DNA of 14,559 nt. It comes from Acidobacteriota bacterium. GTDB taxonomy: Bacteria > Acidobacteriota > Vicinamibacteria > Vicinamibacterales > UBA8438. Positions 6,807 through 14,472 of the stretch are shown piece after piece. The notes under the pieces were generated by a model, which had not been told where the DNA came from, did no database searches, and was given only the letters and a program-made list of their open reading frames with translations. The stretch is from contig DQEK01000222.1 in the NCBI GenBank assembly GCA_003533545.1, positions 1 through 14,559 on the forward strand, in the 5' to 3' direction. Position 1 is the first letter of the stretch, and each line of letters opens with the position of its first letter. A program made the position numbers and the translations under genes.

Positions 6807-8438
6807 CTAACCTTCCCGCATGTACGGGTAGCGATAGTCACGCGCCGGCGCGAACGTCTCCTTGGTTGTACGGGTGCTGACCCAGCGCAGCAAATTAAGA
6901 GAGCTACCCGCCTTGTCGTTAGTACCCGAGGCCCGCGACCCGCCGAAGGGCTGCTGCCCGACGACGGCACCGGTCGGTTTGTCGTTGATGTAGAAATTAC
7001 CGGCCGCGTGACGCAGCGTATGCGAAGCCGCGTCAATGGCCGCTCGGTCCCGGCCGAAAATGGCGCCGGTCAACGCATACGGCGACGTACGGTCACACAA
7101 CTCAAGCGTCTCCTGATACGCACTGTCCTTGTAGACATAGACAGTCAGCACGGGACCGAAAAGCTCGGTTTCCATCGTCACGTAGTGTGGGTCGAGCGCC
7201 TGGATGATCGTCGGCGCAATGAAGTAGCCCGTACTGTCGTCGCAGCTACCACCACAGATCACCTCGGCGTCACTGTCGCTGCGTGCCTGCTCGATGTACC
7301 CCTTCAGCTTGTCGAATGTAGTTTTATCAATCACCGCCCCCATGAAGTTCGTGAAATCGGTGACATCGCCGTAGGCGATTGCCTCAACCTCACTCACGAG
7401 GCGATCGCGAAGGCCGGTCCACAGGCTCTCCGGAATATAGGCTCGACTCGCGGCGCTACACTTCTGTCCCTGGTACTCGAACGCCCCCCGAATCAGATTG
7501 GCCGCCAACTCATCGGGGTCGGCGGAGGCATGGGCGAACACGAAGTCCTTCCCTCCGGTTTCACCAACAATCCGGGGATAACTCGTGTAGCCCGCGATGT
7601 TGGCACCCACCGCGCGCCACATGCCTTGGAACACCTCAGTGCTCCCAGTGAAATGCACGCCCCCCAGGTGAGGGTGGGCCATCGCTGGCTCACCAATCTG
7701 GCTCCCATTACCCGGCACCAGATTGATGACGCCGGGCGGAAGCCCCGCTTCCTCGAACAGTCGCATCAGCCAGAAGGCGGAAAAGACAGACGTGGACGCC
7801 GGTTTCCAGACCACCGTGTTCCCCATGAGCGCAGGACTCGTCGGCAAATTGCCCGCAATCGAGGTGAAGTTGAATGGGGTCACGGCGAAAATGAACCCCT
7901 CGAGTGCCCGGTATTCGACGAAATTCCACATCCCAGCCGCGCTCTCGGGCTGCTGCGCGTAAATGTCAGGCAGATACGAGGCATTGAAACGCCAGAAATC
8001 GATCAGCTCGCAGGCCGCGTCGATTTCGGCCTGAAACACCGTCTTACTCTGGTTCAGCATCGTGGCAGCGTTCAGCACCGGACGATACCGCCCCGCCAGC
8101 AACTCGGCCGCCCTCAGAAAAATCGCGGCACGCGACTCCCACGGCATCGCACTCCAGTCGGCCCGCGCCGCGTCGGCCGCCGCGATCGCCTGGTTCACGG
8201 TGTCCGCGTTGCCTCGGTGGTAGGTGGCCAGCTGCTTCCGGTGATCGTGCGGCAGGATGCAGTTACCCAAGTCACCGGTCGTGACGTCTCGACCGCCGAT
8301 GATCAGTGGTATTTCAGTATGCTCATTGGCGAAGGCTGCCAGCTGCGTTTTGAGTGTGGCCTTCTCCGGAGACCCCGGCAAATACCCCAGGATCGGTTCG
8401 TTACGGGCCGTCGGGACAGTAACACGGGCGTTGTTCAT
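6807..8438 (-). CDS. pruA: L-glutamate gamma-semialdehyde (delta-1-pyrroline-5-carboxylate) dehydrogenase
   Basis: 543 aa, full length for the type 1 (ALDH4A1-like) P5C dehydrogenase family. The ATG at 8438 follows GAGGAG at a 7-nt spacing. The enzyme oxidises glutamate semialdehyde to glutamate with NAD+, the last step of proline catabolism, in the cytoplasm. Visible features are the N-terminal start NEPILGYLPGSPE, the NAD-binding segment FIFAVTPFNFTSIAGNLP, VVWKPA, the HFTGSTEVF loop, the general base E293 in VGETGGKDF, the nucleophile C327 in GQKCSAASRAY, and the C-terminal KPTGAVVGQQPFGGSRASGTNDKAG. E293 and C327 are 34 residues apart, as in human ALDH4A1 (E314/C348). No proline dehydrogenase gene is in the window, and there is no PutA-style fusion. 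The CopC-like gene follows 38 bp downstream on the same strand, an unusual companion for proline catabolism. Confidence 0.95.
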   Translation of the reverse strand: MNNARVTVPTARNEPILGYLPGSPEKATLKTQLAAFANEHTEIPLIIGGRDVTTGDLGNCILPHDHRKQLATYHRGNADTVNQAIAAADAARADWSAMPWESRAAIFLRAAELLAGRYRPVLNAATMLNQSKTVFQAEIDAACELIDFWRFNASYLPDIYAQQPESAAGMWNFVEYRALEGFIFAVTPFNFTSIAGNLPTSPALMGNTVVWKPASTSVFSAFWLMRLFEEAGLPPGVINLVPGNGSQIGEPAMAHPHLGGVHFTGSTEVFQGMWRAVGANIAGYTSYPRIVGETGGKDFVFAHASADPDELAANLIRGAFEYQGQKCSAASRAYIPESLWTGLRDRLVSEVEAIAYGDVTDFTNFMGAVIDKTTFDKLKGYIEQARSDSDAEVICGGSCDDSTGYFIAPTIIQALDPHYVTMETELFGPVLTVYVYKDSAYQETLELCDRTSPYALTGAIFGRDRAAIDAASHTLRHAAGNFYINDKPTGAVVGQQPFGGSRASGTNDKAGSSLNLLRWVSTRTTKETFAPARDYRYPYMREG

Positions 8439-8728
8439 CGGGCTGCTCCTCGCCGTTTGCCATTGCGGGTCATTGGCAGTGAACCGTCAAAGGGTCCATT
8501 GTCCCACAAGGGTAAACATAGCGCCGAACCCAGCTGTCCCCAGTGACGGTAAACGCGAAGGGACCTGGCACATCACCGCCCACGGGGGTTGCAGCTTCAC
8601 CGGCACCAGACCGCACCTGCCTCCCAAAAGGAGCAGCCCATCCACCCGTGGTCGAGAACGGGCCGCCCCACGGCATGTTCGACGATGCCACGACTGATTC
8701 TGGCAATGACCATCGGGCTCGGCCTAAG
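8439..8728. other. Non-coding stretch between pruA and the feo promoter
   Basis: This 290-bp stretch separates the divergent pruA and feo units. On the minus strand TTGACG (8490-8485) lies 17 nt from CGCAAT (8467-8462), a weak promoter candidate for pruA. A 78-codon minus-strand frame (8470-8706) starts with TTG, lacks a Shine-Dalgarno and resembles nothing I know, so I do not call it. I see no RNA gene or repeat. Confidence 0.45.
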
Positions 8729-8756
8729 TTGACCGGTTGAAATAGGGCGATATAGA
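8729..8756 (+). promoter_or_regulatory. Sigma70-like promoter of the feo cassette
   Basis: TTGACC (8729-8734; five of six) and TATAGA (8751-8756; four of six) are 16 bp apart. The expected transcription start is near 8763-8766, just ahead of the Fur-like palindrome and about 60 bp before the first feo start codon. Confidence 0.5.
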
Positions 8757-8767
8757 CTGGACATTAG

Positions 8768-8790
8768 AAACTGAGACTGAGTCTCACTTT
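8768..8790 (+). promoter_or_regulatory. Fur-like operator in front of feoAB
   Basis: The core TGAGACTGAGTCTCA (8772-8786) is a perfect 7-1-7 palindrome. Counting A/T-rich flanks, the arms match at 9 of 10 positions over 8768-8790. The Fur 7-1-7 consensus is TGATAATNATTATCA and a common variant is TGAGAATNATTCTCA. This site differs from that variant by one base per arm. It overlaps or immediately follows the predicted transcription start, where a bound repressor would block transcription. Fur as the binder is inferred from similarity and from the iron-uptake gene downstream; another Fur- or DtxR-family regulator is possible. Confidence 0.65.
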
Positions 8791-8801
8791 GTCTGTCCGC
8801 G

Positions 8802-8849
8802 CGGTGGATCGTCTCTCCACCGATGCGAGGAGCGCACTCCTCCGTGCAT
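8802..8849 (+). promoter_or_regulatory. Two tandem hairpins around the feoAB start, one pairing a Shine-Dalgarno-like and an anti-Shine-Dalgarno-like sequence
   Basis: Hairpin 1: CGGTGGA (8802-8808) pairs with TCCACCG (8816-8822), 7 bp, ending right at the ATG at 8823. Hairpin 2: GAGGAG (8827-8832) pairs with CTCCTC (8837-8842) across a CGCA loop. ATGC (8823-8826) and GCAT (8846-8849) can extend it around a 3-nt bulge. GAGGAG would be a Shine-Dalgarno, 11 nt away, for an in-frame GTG at 8844. The structure therefore hides either the ATG or that Shine-Dalgarno. A role in translation control is inference. Confidence 0.4.
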
Positions 8850-11363
8850 CAGGGCCTCCAAACCCTCGACCAGCTTCCCATCGGCGCCACCGCGGTCGTC
8901 CATCACGTCGGCTGCGACCGACCTGTGGCTCGCCGACTGATGGAAATGGGCCTCCTGCCAGGCACCCGAGTTGAAACGGTACGCCGGGCGCCGCTGGGTG
9001 ACCCACTGAAAATCCGGCTGCGGGGGTATCTCCTGTCGCTGCGGTTGGCTGAGGCGGCGAAGATCCAGCTTGTCCCGGAGGCTCGAGTCGACCTCGTCGA
9101 CGAGGCGGGCATCGACACGCGTTTTCACTTTGCCGCCCACGACTTGCTCTCCGAAACACCAGCCAGCCGAGTGCCAACAGTACTCGTGGCGGGCAACGCC
9201 AACTCCGGTAAGACCACCATCTTCAACGCCTTGACGGGCGCTCGCGCCCAGGTCAGCAACTACCCTGGCGTGACTGTGACGCGTTCATCCCGCCGGGTTC
9301 CGCTCTCGAACGGGTCGTTGGTCGAGATCGTGGATCTGCCTGGCACCTACTCGCTTAGTGCGAACTCGCCTGACGAGCAGGTGGCCGTTGACGAGGTACT
9401 GGGGCGACGTGCCGCCGTTCCGGACGCGGTCATCGTCGTGGTCGACGCTGGGGCGATGGAACGCGGCCTCTATCTGGTCCTGCAGATCGCCGAGACCGGG
9501 GTTCCCGTCATTGTCGCGCTCAACATGCTCGACGAAGCCAGCGCCGGCGGGATCGATTTCGATCCGCATCGGCTAAGCGACTGGCTCGGGGCCGCGGTGG
9601 TACCAACAGTGGCGTCTCGCGGCGAAGGTCTCGACGAACTCCGTAATGCCATCAGCGTCACCACCGGTTTGGCCCCACGGGCGGACTCCGCTTGGACCGG
9701 CCTGCCGTCCCGAGTCGAGACCGAGGTCGCAACGGTCACCCACGCACTCGCCGAAGCCAACTTCGGTCACAGCCCCGCTGCACGACGTTCGTGGGCGCTG
9801 TGGTCGCTGCTCTCTCTTGAGGCCGCTGACGGCGACGCGAACGAGAGCGGCGCCACGGGACTCCCGAACACCGTGCACCAAACCGTCCGGACCATCCAAG
9901 CGGACGCGACCGAGGCCCAGCGGAACCTCGACCGCGAGATCATTGGTGCGCGCTACCGCTGGATTGAAACGGTAGCATCGGACGTCCAAACCCAAGCGCG
10001 TGAGGACACGCGGAAATGGACGGACCGTATCGACGGAGTCCTGACACACCGGGTCTACGGGCTTGCGGTATTCGCCGTGGTGATGGCTGTCCTCTTCGAG
10101 GCGCTGTTCACCTGGTCCGAACCATTCATCGGCGCCATTGAAAGCGCGACCGGATCCCTGCAGAGGGTGGTTGCCACCACTCTGCCGCCGGGGGTCCTGA
10201 ACGACCTGTTAATCGACGGCGTCATCGCGGGAGTTGGTAACGTCGTCGTGTTCGTACCGCAGATCGCGATGCTGTTCTTCTTCATCGCGCTGCTGGAAGA
10301 CCTGGGCTATCTCGCCCGGGTGGCATTCGTCATCGATCGACTCATGGGTCGGGTGGGCCTGAACGGCAAAGCGTTCGTGCCAATGCTGTCGGGGTTCGCG
10401 TGCGCCATTCCGGCAGTCATGGCCACCCGCACCATCGAAAGCCGACGTGACCGCCTGATCACGATGCTCACACTACCGATGGTCTCCTGCAGCGCGAGAC
10501 TCCCGGTCTACGCCTTGGTCACGGCGGTCGTCTTCGCGGGCGACGCACGCGTATTCGGCATCCTCAGCGTTGGCGCAGTGGTTCTGTTCGCCATGTACGC
10601 GCTCTCGGTGGTGGCAACACTGAGCGCCGCCGCCGTGCTGCGGCGCACGGTGCTGGCGGGCCCCCGACTCCCCTTGTTGCTCGAGTTGCCCCCTTACCGT
10701 ATACCGGTGTGGCGCAGCGTACTCCTCGTTACCTGGCGGCGGGTTCGCAAGTTCCTCGAAGATGCCGGCACGGTCATCCTCACGATGACCATCATCCTCT
10801 GGGCGCTCCTCTCGTTCCCGCACAGCGCGGCGATTGACGCCCAGCATGAAAACGCGCGGGCCGAGGTAATGGCCACGACCCCCCCCGCGGCCCAAGACGA
10901 GGCCTTGACCGAACTCGAGGGGCAGCTCGCCGGTGACCAGCTCCGCTACAGCGTCGGAGGACGCGTCGGCCGGTTGATCGAACCGGTGCTCGAACCCTTG
11001 GGATTCGACTGGCGGATCGGCGTCGGGATTCTCGGTGCCTTCGCCGCCCGCGAAGTGTTTGTCTCGACCCTCGGCATCGTGTTCGGCATCGAGGAGGCGG
11101 ACGAGGAAAGCGTCAGTCTCCGTGCTTCGCTCCAGAATGCGCAACGTGCCGATGGATCGCCACTAATGACTCCCCTGAGCGGAGTGTCTTTGATGGTGTT
11201 CTTCGTACTGGCGTGTCAGTGTATGAGCACGTTGGTCGTCGTGCGAAAAGAGGCGGGCGGCTGGGGCTGGCCGACGTTCATGTTCGGATACATGTCGGCG
11301 CTGGCCTACGTCGCCTCCCTTGCCATCTATCAAGTCGGGTCGATCTTCGGGTTGGGAGTGTAG
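8823..11363 (+). CDS. feoB: FeoA-FeoB fusion, ferrous iron transporter
   Basis: 846 aa, longer than an ordinary FeoB (about 700-780) because a FeoA SH3-like domain is fused at the N-terminus (about 12-82; LPIGATAVVHHVG, RRLMEMGLLPGTRVE). After a linker comes the G domain: G1 GNANSGKTT (124-132), G2 region NYPGVTVT, G3 DLPG (171-174), G4 NMLD (234-237), G5 VASR (263-266). A helical spacer follows (about 285-405), then the membrane permease (about 405-840) with the conserved Cys motifs FACAIPA (C527) and SCSARLPVY (C556) and the late FAAREVFVSTLG and CQCMSTLVVVRKE stretches. It imports Fe(II) across the inner membrane, gated by the GTPase. G1 has Ala where many FeoBs have Pro; the P-loop is otherwise intact. 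The ATG at 8823 lacks a Shine-Dalgarno, and a GTG at 8844 is an alternative that keeps all of FeoA. A FeoB-associated gene follows after 25 bp. Confidence 0.96.
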   Translation: MRGAHSSVHQGLQTLDQLPIGATAVVHHVGCDRPVARRLMEMGLLPGTRVETVRRAPLGDPLKIRLRGYLLSLRLAEAAKIQLVPEARVDLVDEAGIDTRFHFAAHDLLSETPASRVPTVLVAGNANSGKTTIFNALTGARAQVSNYPGVTVTRSSRRVPLSNGSLVEIVDLPGTYSLSANSPDEQVAVDEVLGRRAAVPDAVIVVVDAGAMERGLYLVLQIAETGVPVIVALNMLDEASAGGIDFDPHRLSDWLGAAVVPTVASRGEGLDELRNAISVTTGLAPRADSAWTGLPSRVETEVATVTHALAEANFGHSPAARRSWALWSLLSLEAADGDANESGATGLPNTVHQTVRTIQADATEAQRNLDREIIGARYRWIETVASDVQTQAREDTRKWTDRIDGVLTHRVYGLAVFAVVMAVLFEALFTWSEPFIGAIESATGSLQRVVATTLPPGVLNDLLIDGVIAGVGNVVVFVPQIAMLFFFIALLEDLGYLARVAFVIDRLMGRVGLNGKAFVPMLSGFACAIPAVMATRTIESRRDRLITMLTLPMVSCSARLPVYALVTAVVFAGDARVFGILSVGAVVLFAMYALSVVATLSAAAVLRRTVLAGPRLPLLLELPPYRIPVWRSVLLVTWRRVRKFLEDAGTVILTMTIILWALLSFPHSAAIDAQHENARAEVMATTPPAAQDEALTELEGQLAGDQLRYSVGGRVGRLIEPVLEPLGFDWRIGVGILGAFAAREVFVSTLGIVFGIEEADEESVSLRASLQNAQRADGSPLMTPLSGVSLMVFFVLACQCMSTLVVVRKEAGGWGWPTFMFGYMSALAYVASLAIYQVGSIFGLGV

Positions 11364-11388
11364 TATCACCACCGAGGAAGGAACATCG

Positions 11389-11598
11389 ATGACCTGGCAG
11401 GAACCCGTTGCAGCGATCATCATCGGACTGGCGGTGGTCTCCCTGGTCCGGCACCTCCGAGGACTGTTCGGCAACGCAGGACCGGATGCAGAAGCGTCCT
11501 GCCACGGGTGTGACGACTGCGCGACCGAGACAACCGCAACGCCACCGTCCCCACAAATCCAGACCCCCTCCCCGCCACAGAGCAACCGCATCCACTAA
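11389..11598 (+). CDS. Small FeoB-associated Cys-rich membrane protein
   Basis: 69 aa from the ATG at 11389, preceded by GGAAGG. A longer frame opening inside feoB is unnecessary. It has one N-terminal membrane helix (about residues 6-22; EPVAAIIIGLAVVSLV), a basic RHLRG stretch on the cytoplasmic side, then CHGCDDC (CxxCxxC) and a Pro/Thr/Ser-rich tail. This matches the FeoB-associated Cys-rich membrane protein family (PF12669 type) found directly after feoB. It follows feoB by 25 bp on the same transcript. Its cysteines may deliver or sense iron at the FeoB channel; the biochemical role is not settled. Confidence 0.8.
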   Translation: MTWQEPVAAIIIGLAVVSLVRHLRGLFGNAGPDAEASCHGCDDCATETTATPPSPQIQTPSPPQSNRIH

Positions 11599-11637
11599 GG
11601 GCCGCGACCAGCGAGAACCGCCCGGTGGTCCAGACCC

Positions 11638-12444
11638 TCAATCCCGGCTGTTCAGTTTCATCAGCAACCGCAGGATCGAAAGATACAGCCACACCAACGT
11701 CACGAGCAGGCCAAACGCCCCATACCACTCCATGTACTTCGGGGCACCGTGTTCGGCGCCCTGCTCAATGAAATCGAAATCGAGGACCAGATTGAGCGAC
11801 GCAATAACGACAACAAACAAGCTGAAAAGGATGCCGAATGTCCCACTGGAGTGAATCAGTGGCACGCTCATACCGAAGAAGCCAAGCACGAAGCTCAACA
11901 GATAGACCACACCAATTCCGGCGGTCGCGGCAAACACCCCGAGCTTGAAATTCTCTGTGGCTCGAATGATGCCACTTTGATACGCAAACAGAAGCGACCC
12001 GAGTACACCGAAGGTCAAGAAAACGGCCTGCGCTGCGATCCCGGGGTACAGCTGCTCAACCTGATACGAAATGGCCCCCAGCGCGACGCCTTCGAGTGCC
12101 GCGTAGGCCGGTGTTGTGTAGGGCGCCCAAATCGGTTTAAAAACGGTCGCCATGGCCATAACAAAACCACCGATGACACCGCCCCAGAGCCACCACATCG
12201 GCAGGTCACCCTGGGTCGCGCGTCCCCAGGCATAGATCGCCGCGATGAACAGCACCACCAGCGACATGGCGGTCTTGTTGACCGTGCCTCCCACGGTCAT
12301 CGCCTCGCCGCCCACGCCCGGCATCCCGGGCGCGCGGGTGAACGTCTCAGCCGTGAGGGCGGGGTTTCCAGACCGCATGGAGAGATGACCCGCACCAACG
12401 CCACCGACGCTGCCACCAAACCCGCCCATACCCGATCGCCTCAT
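11638..12444 (-). CDS. Bax inhibitor-1/YccA family membrane protein
   Basis: 268 aa. The ATG at 12444 follows GGAGG by 7 nt. The first 50 or so residues are Gly-rich and soluble and contain RSGNPALTAETF and MTVGGTVNKT, which mark the bacterial BaxI_1 subgroup (PF12811 type). About seven membrane helices follow, from residue 57 to the end. Helix 6 ends with LVLDFDFIEQG (D222, D224), and the last helix follows EWYGAFGLLVTLVWLYLSILRLL. Acidic residues near this point form the pH-sensitive Ca2+ leak site in the distant relative YetJ, but equivalence here is an inference. The physiological role of this subgroup is unknown. The gene converges on the FeoB-associated gene with only 39 bp between stops and diverges from the antiporter gene. 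Confidence 0.92.
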   Translation of the reverse strand: MRRSGMGGFGGSVGGVGAGHLSMRSGNPALTAETFTRAPGMPGVGGEAMTVGGTVNKTAMSLVVLFIAAIYAWGRATQGDLPMWWLWGGVIGGFVMAMATVFKPIWAPYTTPAYAALEGVALGAISYQVEQLYPGIAAQAVFLTFGVLGSLLFAYQSGIIRATENFKLGVFAATAGIGVVYLLSFVLGFFGMSVPLIHSSGTFGILFSLFVVVIASLNLVLDFDFIEQGAEHGAPKYMEWYGAFGLLVTLVWLYLSILRLLMKLNSRD

Positions 12445-12480
12445 CTACCCACCTCCGTATTGGTCGGTCTCAACAATTGT

Positions 12481-12504
12481 CTGTCCCTGCATAATAGAGG
12501 ACAG
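12481..12504. repeat. 6-bp inverted repeat in the divergent BI-1/antiporter promoter region
   Basis: CTGTCC (12481-12486) and GGACAG (12499-12504) flank 12 A/T-rich bases. Those bases hold -10-like hexamers on both strands: CATAAT (12490-12495, plus) and TATTAT (minus). An operator shared by two divergent genes would look like this, but neither -10 has a good -35, and a 6-bp match can arise by chance. Nothing else stands out in 12445-12570. Confidence 0.3.
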
Positions 12505-12570
12505 TAACTAGACCGGTAACAGACTCACTCTACAGAGACACGCACGAGCCGGCAACTCCCATTTCCCAGC

Positions 12571-14472
12571 ATGGACGCATCCTCGCACCCGGAACTCACC
12601 GTAGCACTGGCACTAGCCGCCGGCATTGTGGCGCAGTCCGTGTCACGGCTGCTCCGCCTGCCAGGCATCGTGCTACTGCTGGCCTGCGGGGCTGTGCTCG
12701 GTCCTGAAGTCCTCGGTTGGATTCAACCACAGGCGCTGGGTGACGGGCTGTTCGGTATCGTCGATTTCGGGGTGGCCATCATCCTGTTCGAAGGCGGGCT
12801 TAATCTCGAGTGGTCTCGGCTAAAACGACAGGAAGCGGCAATCCGCCGGCTGATCACGTGGGGCTCGTTGGTTACGCTTGTTGGCGCGGCGGCGCTGACG
12901 ATCGTGCTACTTGGCTGGCAATGGGACCTCGCCATCCTATTCGGTGCGCTGGTCATCGTCACTGGTCCGACGGTCATCCAACCGCTGCTCCGGACGATGC
13001 GCCTGCGCCCACGGGTAAAAACCATCCTTGAAGCTGAGGGGGTGCTGATCGACCCGGTCGGCGCGCTCTTGGCCGGTTTTCTGTTGCACGTGATCACGGC
13101 TCCGCAGATCACGACCTTGGCGTCGCAGACGACCGGCGCAGCCATCAGTGTCGGATTCGGGCTCGCGGCCGGACTGGCCGCCGGATTCCTACTGGCAGGG
13201 GCGCTTCGCTACCGTCTGCTCGTGGCACACACGTACGAGAATGTCTTCACGCTCGCCAGTGTCGTCCTACTCTTCGAGGGATGTAACGCCTTGGCCGAAC
13301 CCAGCGGGCTCGTCGCCGTGACCGTGGCCGGGGTCGTCATGGGCAATCTCGAAACTCGTGTCGGACGTGACCTACGCGAATTCAAAGATCAGCTGACGGT
13401 GCTCCTCGTCGGGATGCTGTTCGTCTTGCTAGCCGCTGATGTAGCGCTCGACGACGTCCGCGCGCTCGGTGCCGGTGGACTCGGAGTCGTTGCTGGCCTG
13501 ATCCTGATCGTGAGGCCGCTCGGAGTGTGGGTCTCCACCCGAGGCCTAAAGCTCACCACCTCGGAGCGCCTCTTCATGGGGGCCGTCGCTCCACGCGGGA
13601 TCGTAGCCGCGGCGATTGCCTCTATCACCGCCGCCACGCTGGAGGCCCAGGGTCTCGCCGGAAGCGCTCCCCTGCAGGCGCTCGTCTTCTCGACCATCGC
13701 CGGTACCGTCGTGTTGTCTGGCATTCTGGCCTACCCCTTGGCGTGGGGGCTCGGTCTACAGCTACCAGAGCGAAACCGGGTGGTCATTTTCGGTGCGCGT
13801 GGTCTCGCTCTCCCACTCGCCGACGCCCTCCGCGATGGCGGCGTCACGGTACTCTTCATCGAGTCCGATCCGAAGCGCTCGCACGTGGCAGAACAAGCCG
13901 GACATACCGTGATCTTCGGCGACCCGCTCGACGAACGAACCCTCCAGCGCGCACGCATGGATCTGGTGGGCACGGTGATCGGACTCACGTTCAATGAACA
14001 TGTCGACAGTCTGTTCGTGCGGGAAGCACGTGAGGCCTACGGGGTCAGCCGCGGCTACGTCGCGGTCGAGTCGTTCGACCCTCACACGCAGCCGCTCATA
14101 CAACGCTCCGGGCTACACGTGCTGTTCGATGGCCCGCACGACCAAGCCCAGTGGGACGTCCGTTGGCGCCATGGTGACGTCGATATCGAATCCTTCGAGT
14201 ATCGGCTCCGTGTCGAACCCGGAGAGGTCGTAACTACCACCGAACCTCCCGTCGAAGACCCCGAGGCGACCACGCAAGAACTCTATGTTGTGTTAACCAG
14301 CCTCCGCGGTAAACACCTGGAACCCTTTCGGGCTGGGGCAAATCCGCGACAGGGAGACGTCGCATTCGTCGCCCTCTACCAGCCCAGCCGTACTGCGGCT
14401 ATTGAGCAGCTCGCGCAAGCGGGCTGGTACCCACGAAAACGAAACGCCGAGGACGTGCCGTCGGACCACTAA
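12571..14472 (+). CDS. CPA1-type cation:proton antiporter with C-terminal RCK/TrkA-N domain
   Basis: 633 aa. Residues about 8-400 form the 12- to 13-helix Na+/H+ exchanger domain and about 402-500 a Rossmann-like RCK_N (TrkA-N) domain. A further soluble tail runs to the end. Exchanger motifs are LFEGGLNLEW, VTGPTVIQPLLR (G132-P133-T134) and EAEGVLIDPVGAL with E156 and D161. D161 aligns with the ion-binding Asp of NhaP. The residue before it is I160, whereas classical electroneutral NhaP proteins have Asn there. The RCK domain shows RVVIFGARGLALPLADAL, FIESD, FGDPLDERTLQRA and LTFNEHVDSLF. Its glycine motif is GARGLA rather than GxGxxG, so nucleotide binding may be weakened. It probably exchanges K+ or Na+ for H+ under ligand control. 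The ATG at 12571 has no visible Shine-Dalgarno, and no better in-frame start is apparent. Confidence 0.92.
   Translation: MDASSHPELTVALALAAGIVAQSVSRLLRLPGIVLLLACGAVLGPEVLGWIQPQALGDGLFGIVDFGVAIILFEGGLNLEWSRLKRQEAAIRRLITWGSLVTLVGAAALTIVLLGWQWDLAILFGALVIVTGPTVIQPLLRTMRLRPRVKTILEAEGVLIDPVGALLAGFLLHVITAPQITTLASQTTGAAISVGFGLAAGLAAGFLLAGALRYRLLVAHTYENVFTLASVVLLFEGCNALAEPSGLVAVTVAGVVMGNLETRVGRDLREFKDQLTVLLVGMLFVLLAADVALDDVRALGAGGLGVVAGLILIVRPLGVWVSTRGLKLTTSERLFMGAVAPRGIVAAAIASITAATLEAQGLAGSAPLQALVFSTIAGTVVLSGILAYPLAWGLGLQLPERNRVVIFGARGLALPLADALRDGGVTVLFIESDPKRSHVAEQAGHTVIFGDPLDERTLQRARMDLVGTVIGLTFNEHVDSLFVREAREAYGVSRGYVAVESFDPHTQPLIQRSGLHVLFDGPHDQAQWDVRWRHGDVDIESFEYRLRVEPGEVVTTTEPPVEDPEATTQELYVVLTSLRGKHLEPFRAGANPRQGDVAFVALYQPSRTAAIEQLAQAGWYPRKRNAEDVPSDH

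Noticed and set aside
7008..8546. 512-codon plus-strand open frame opposite pruA
   Set aside because: Long antisense frames are common opposite GC-rich genes. The translation is Arg/His/Gly-rich without domains, while the minus strand encodes a full PruA with catalytic residues.
8470..8706. 78-codon minus-strand frame upstream of pruA
   Set aside because: It starts with TTG, has no Shine-Dalgarno and shows no known motif or clear coding bias. A small orphan protein cannot be excluded, but I cannot support one.
8789..12486. Shared 10-mer TTGTCTGTCC in the feo leader (8789-8798) and the BI-1/antiporter promoter region (12477-12486)
   Set aside because: In a window this size many 10-mers are expected to recur by chance, and the two copies have different surroundings.
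11749..12507. 252-codon plus-strand frame opposite the BI-1 gene
   Set aside because: It is highly charged, with many His, Arg, Glu and Asn residues, and lacks domains; the minus strand encodes a complete seven-helix BI-1 family protein with a good Shine-Dalgarno.
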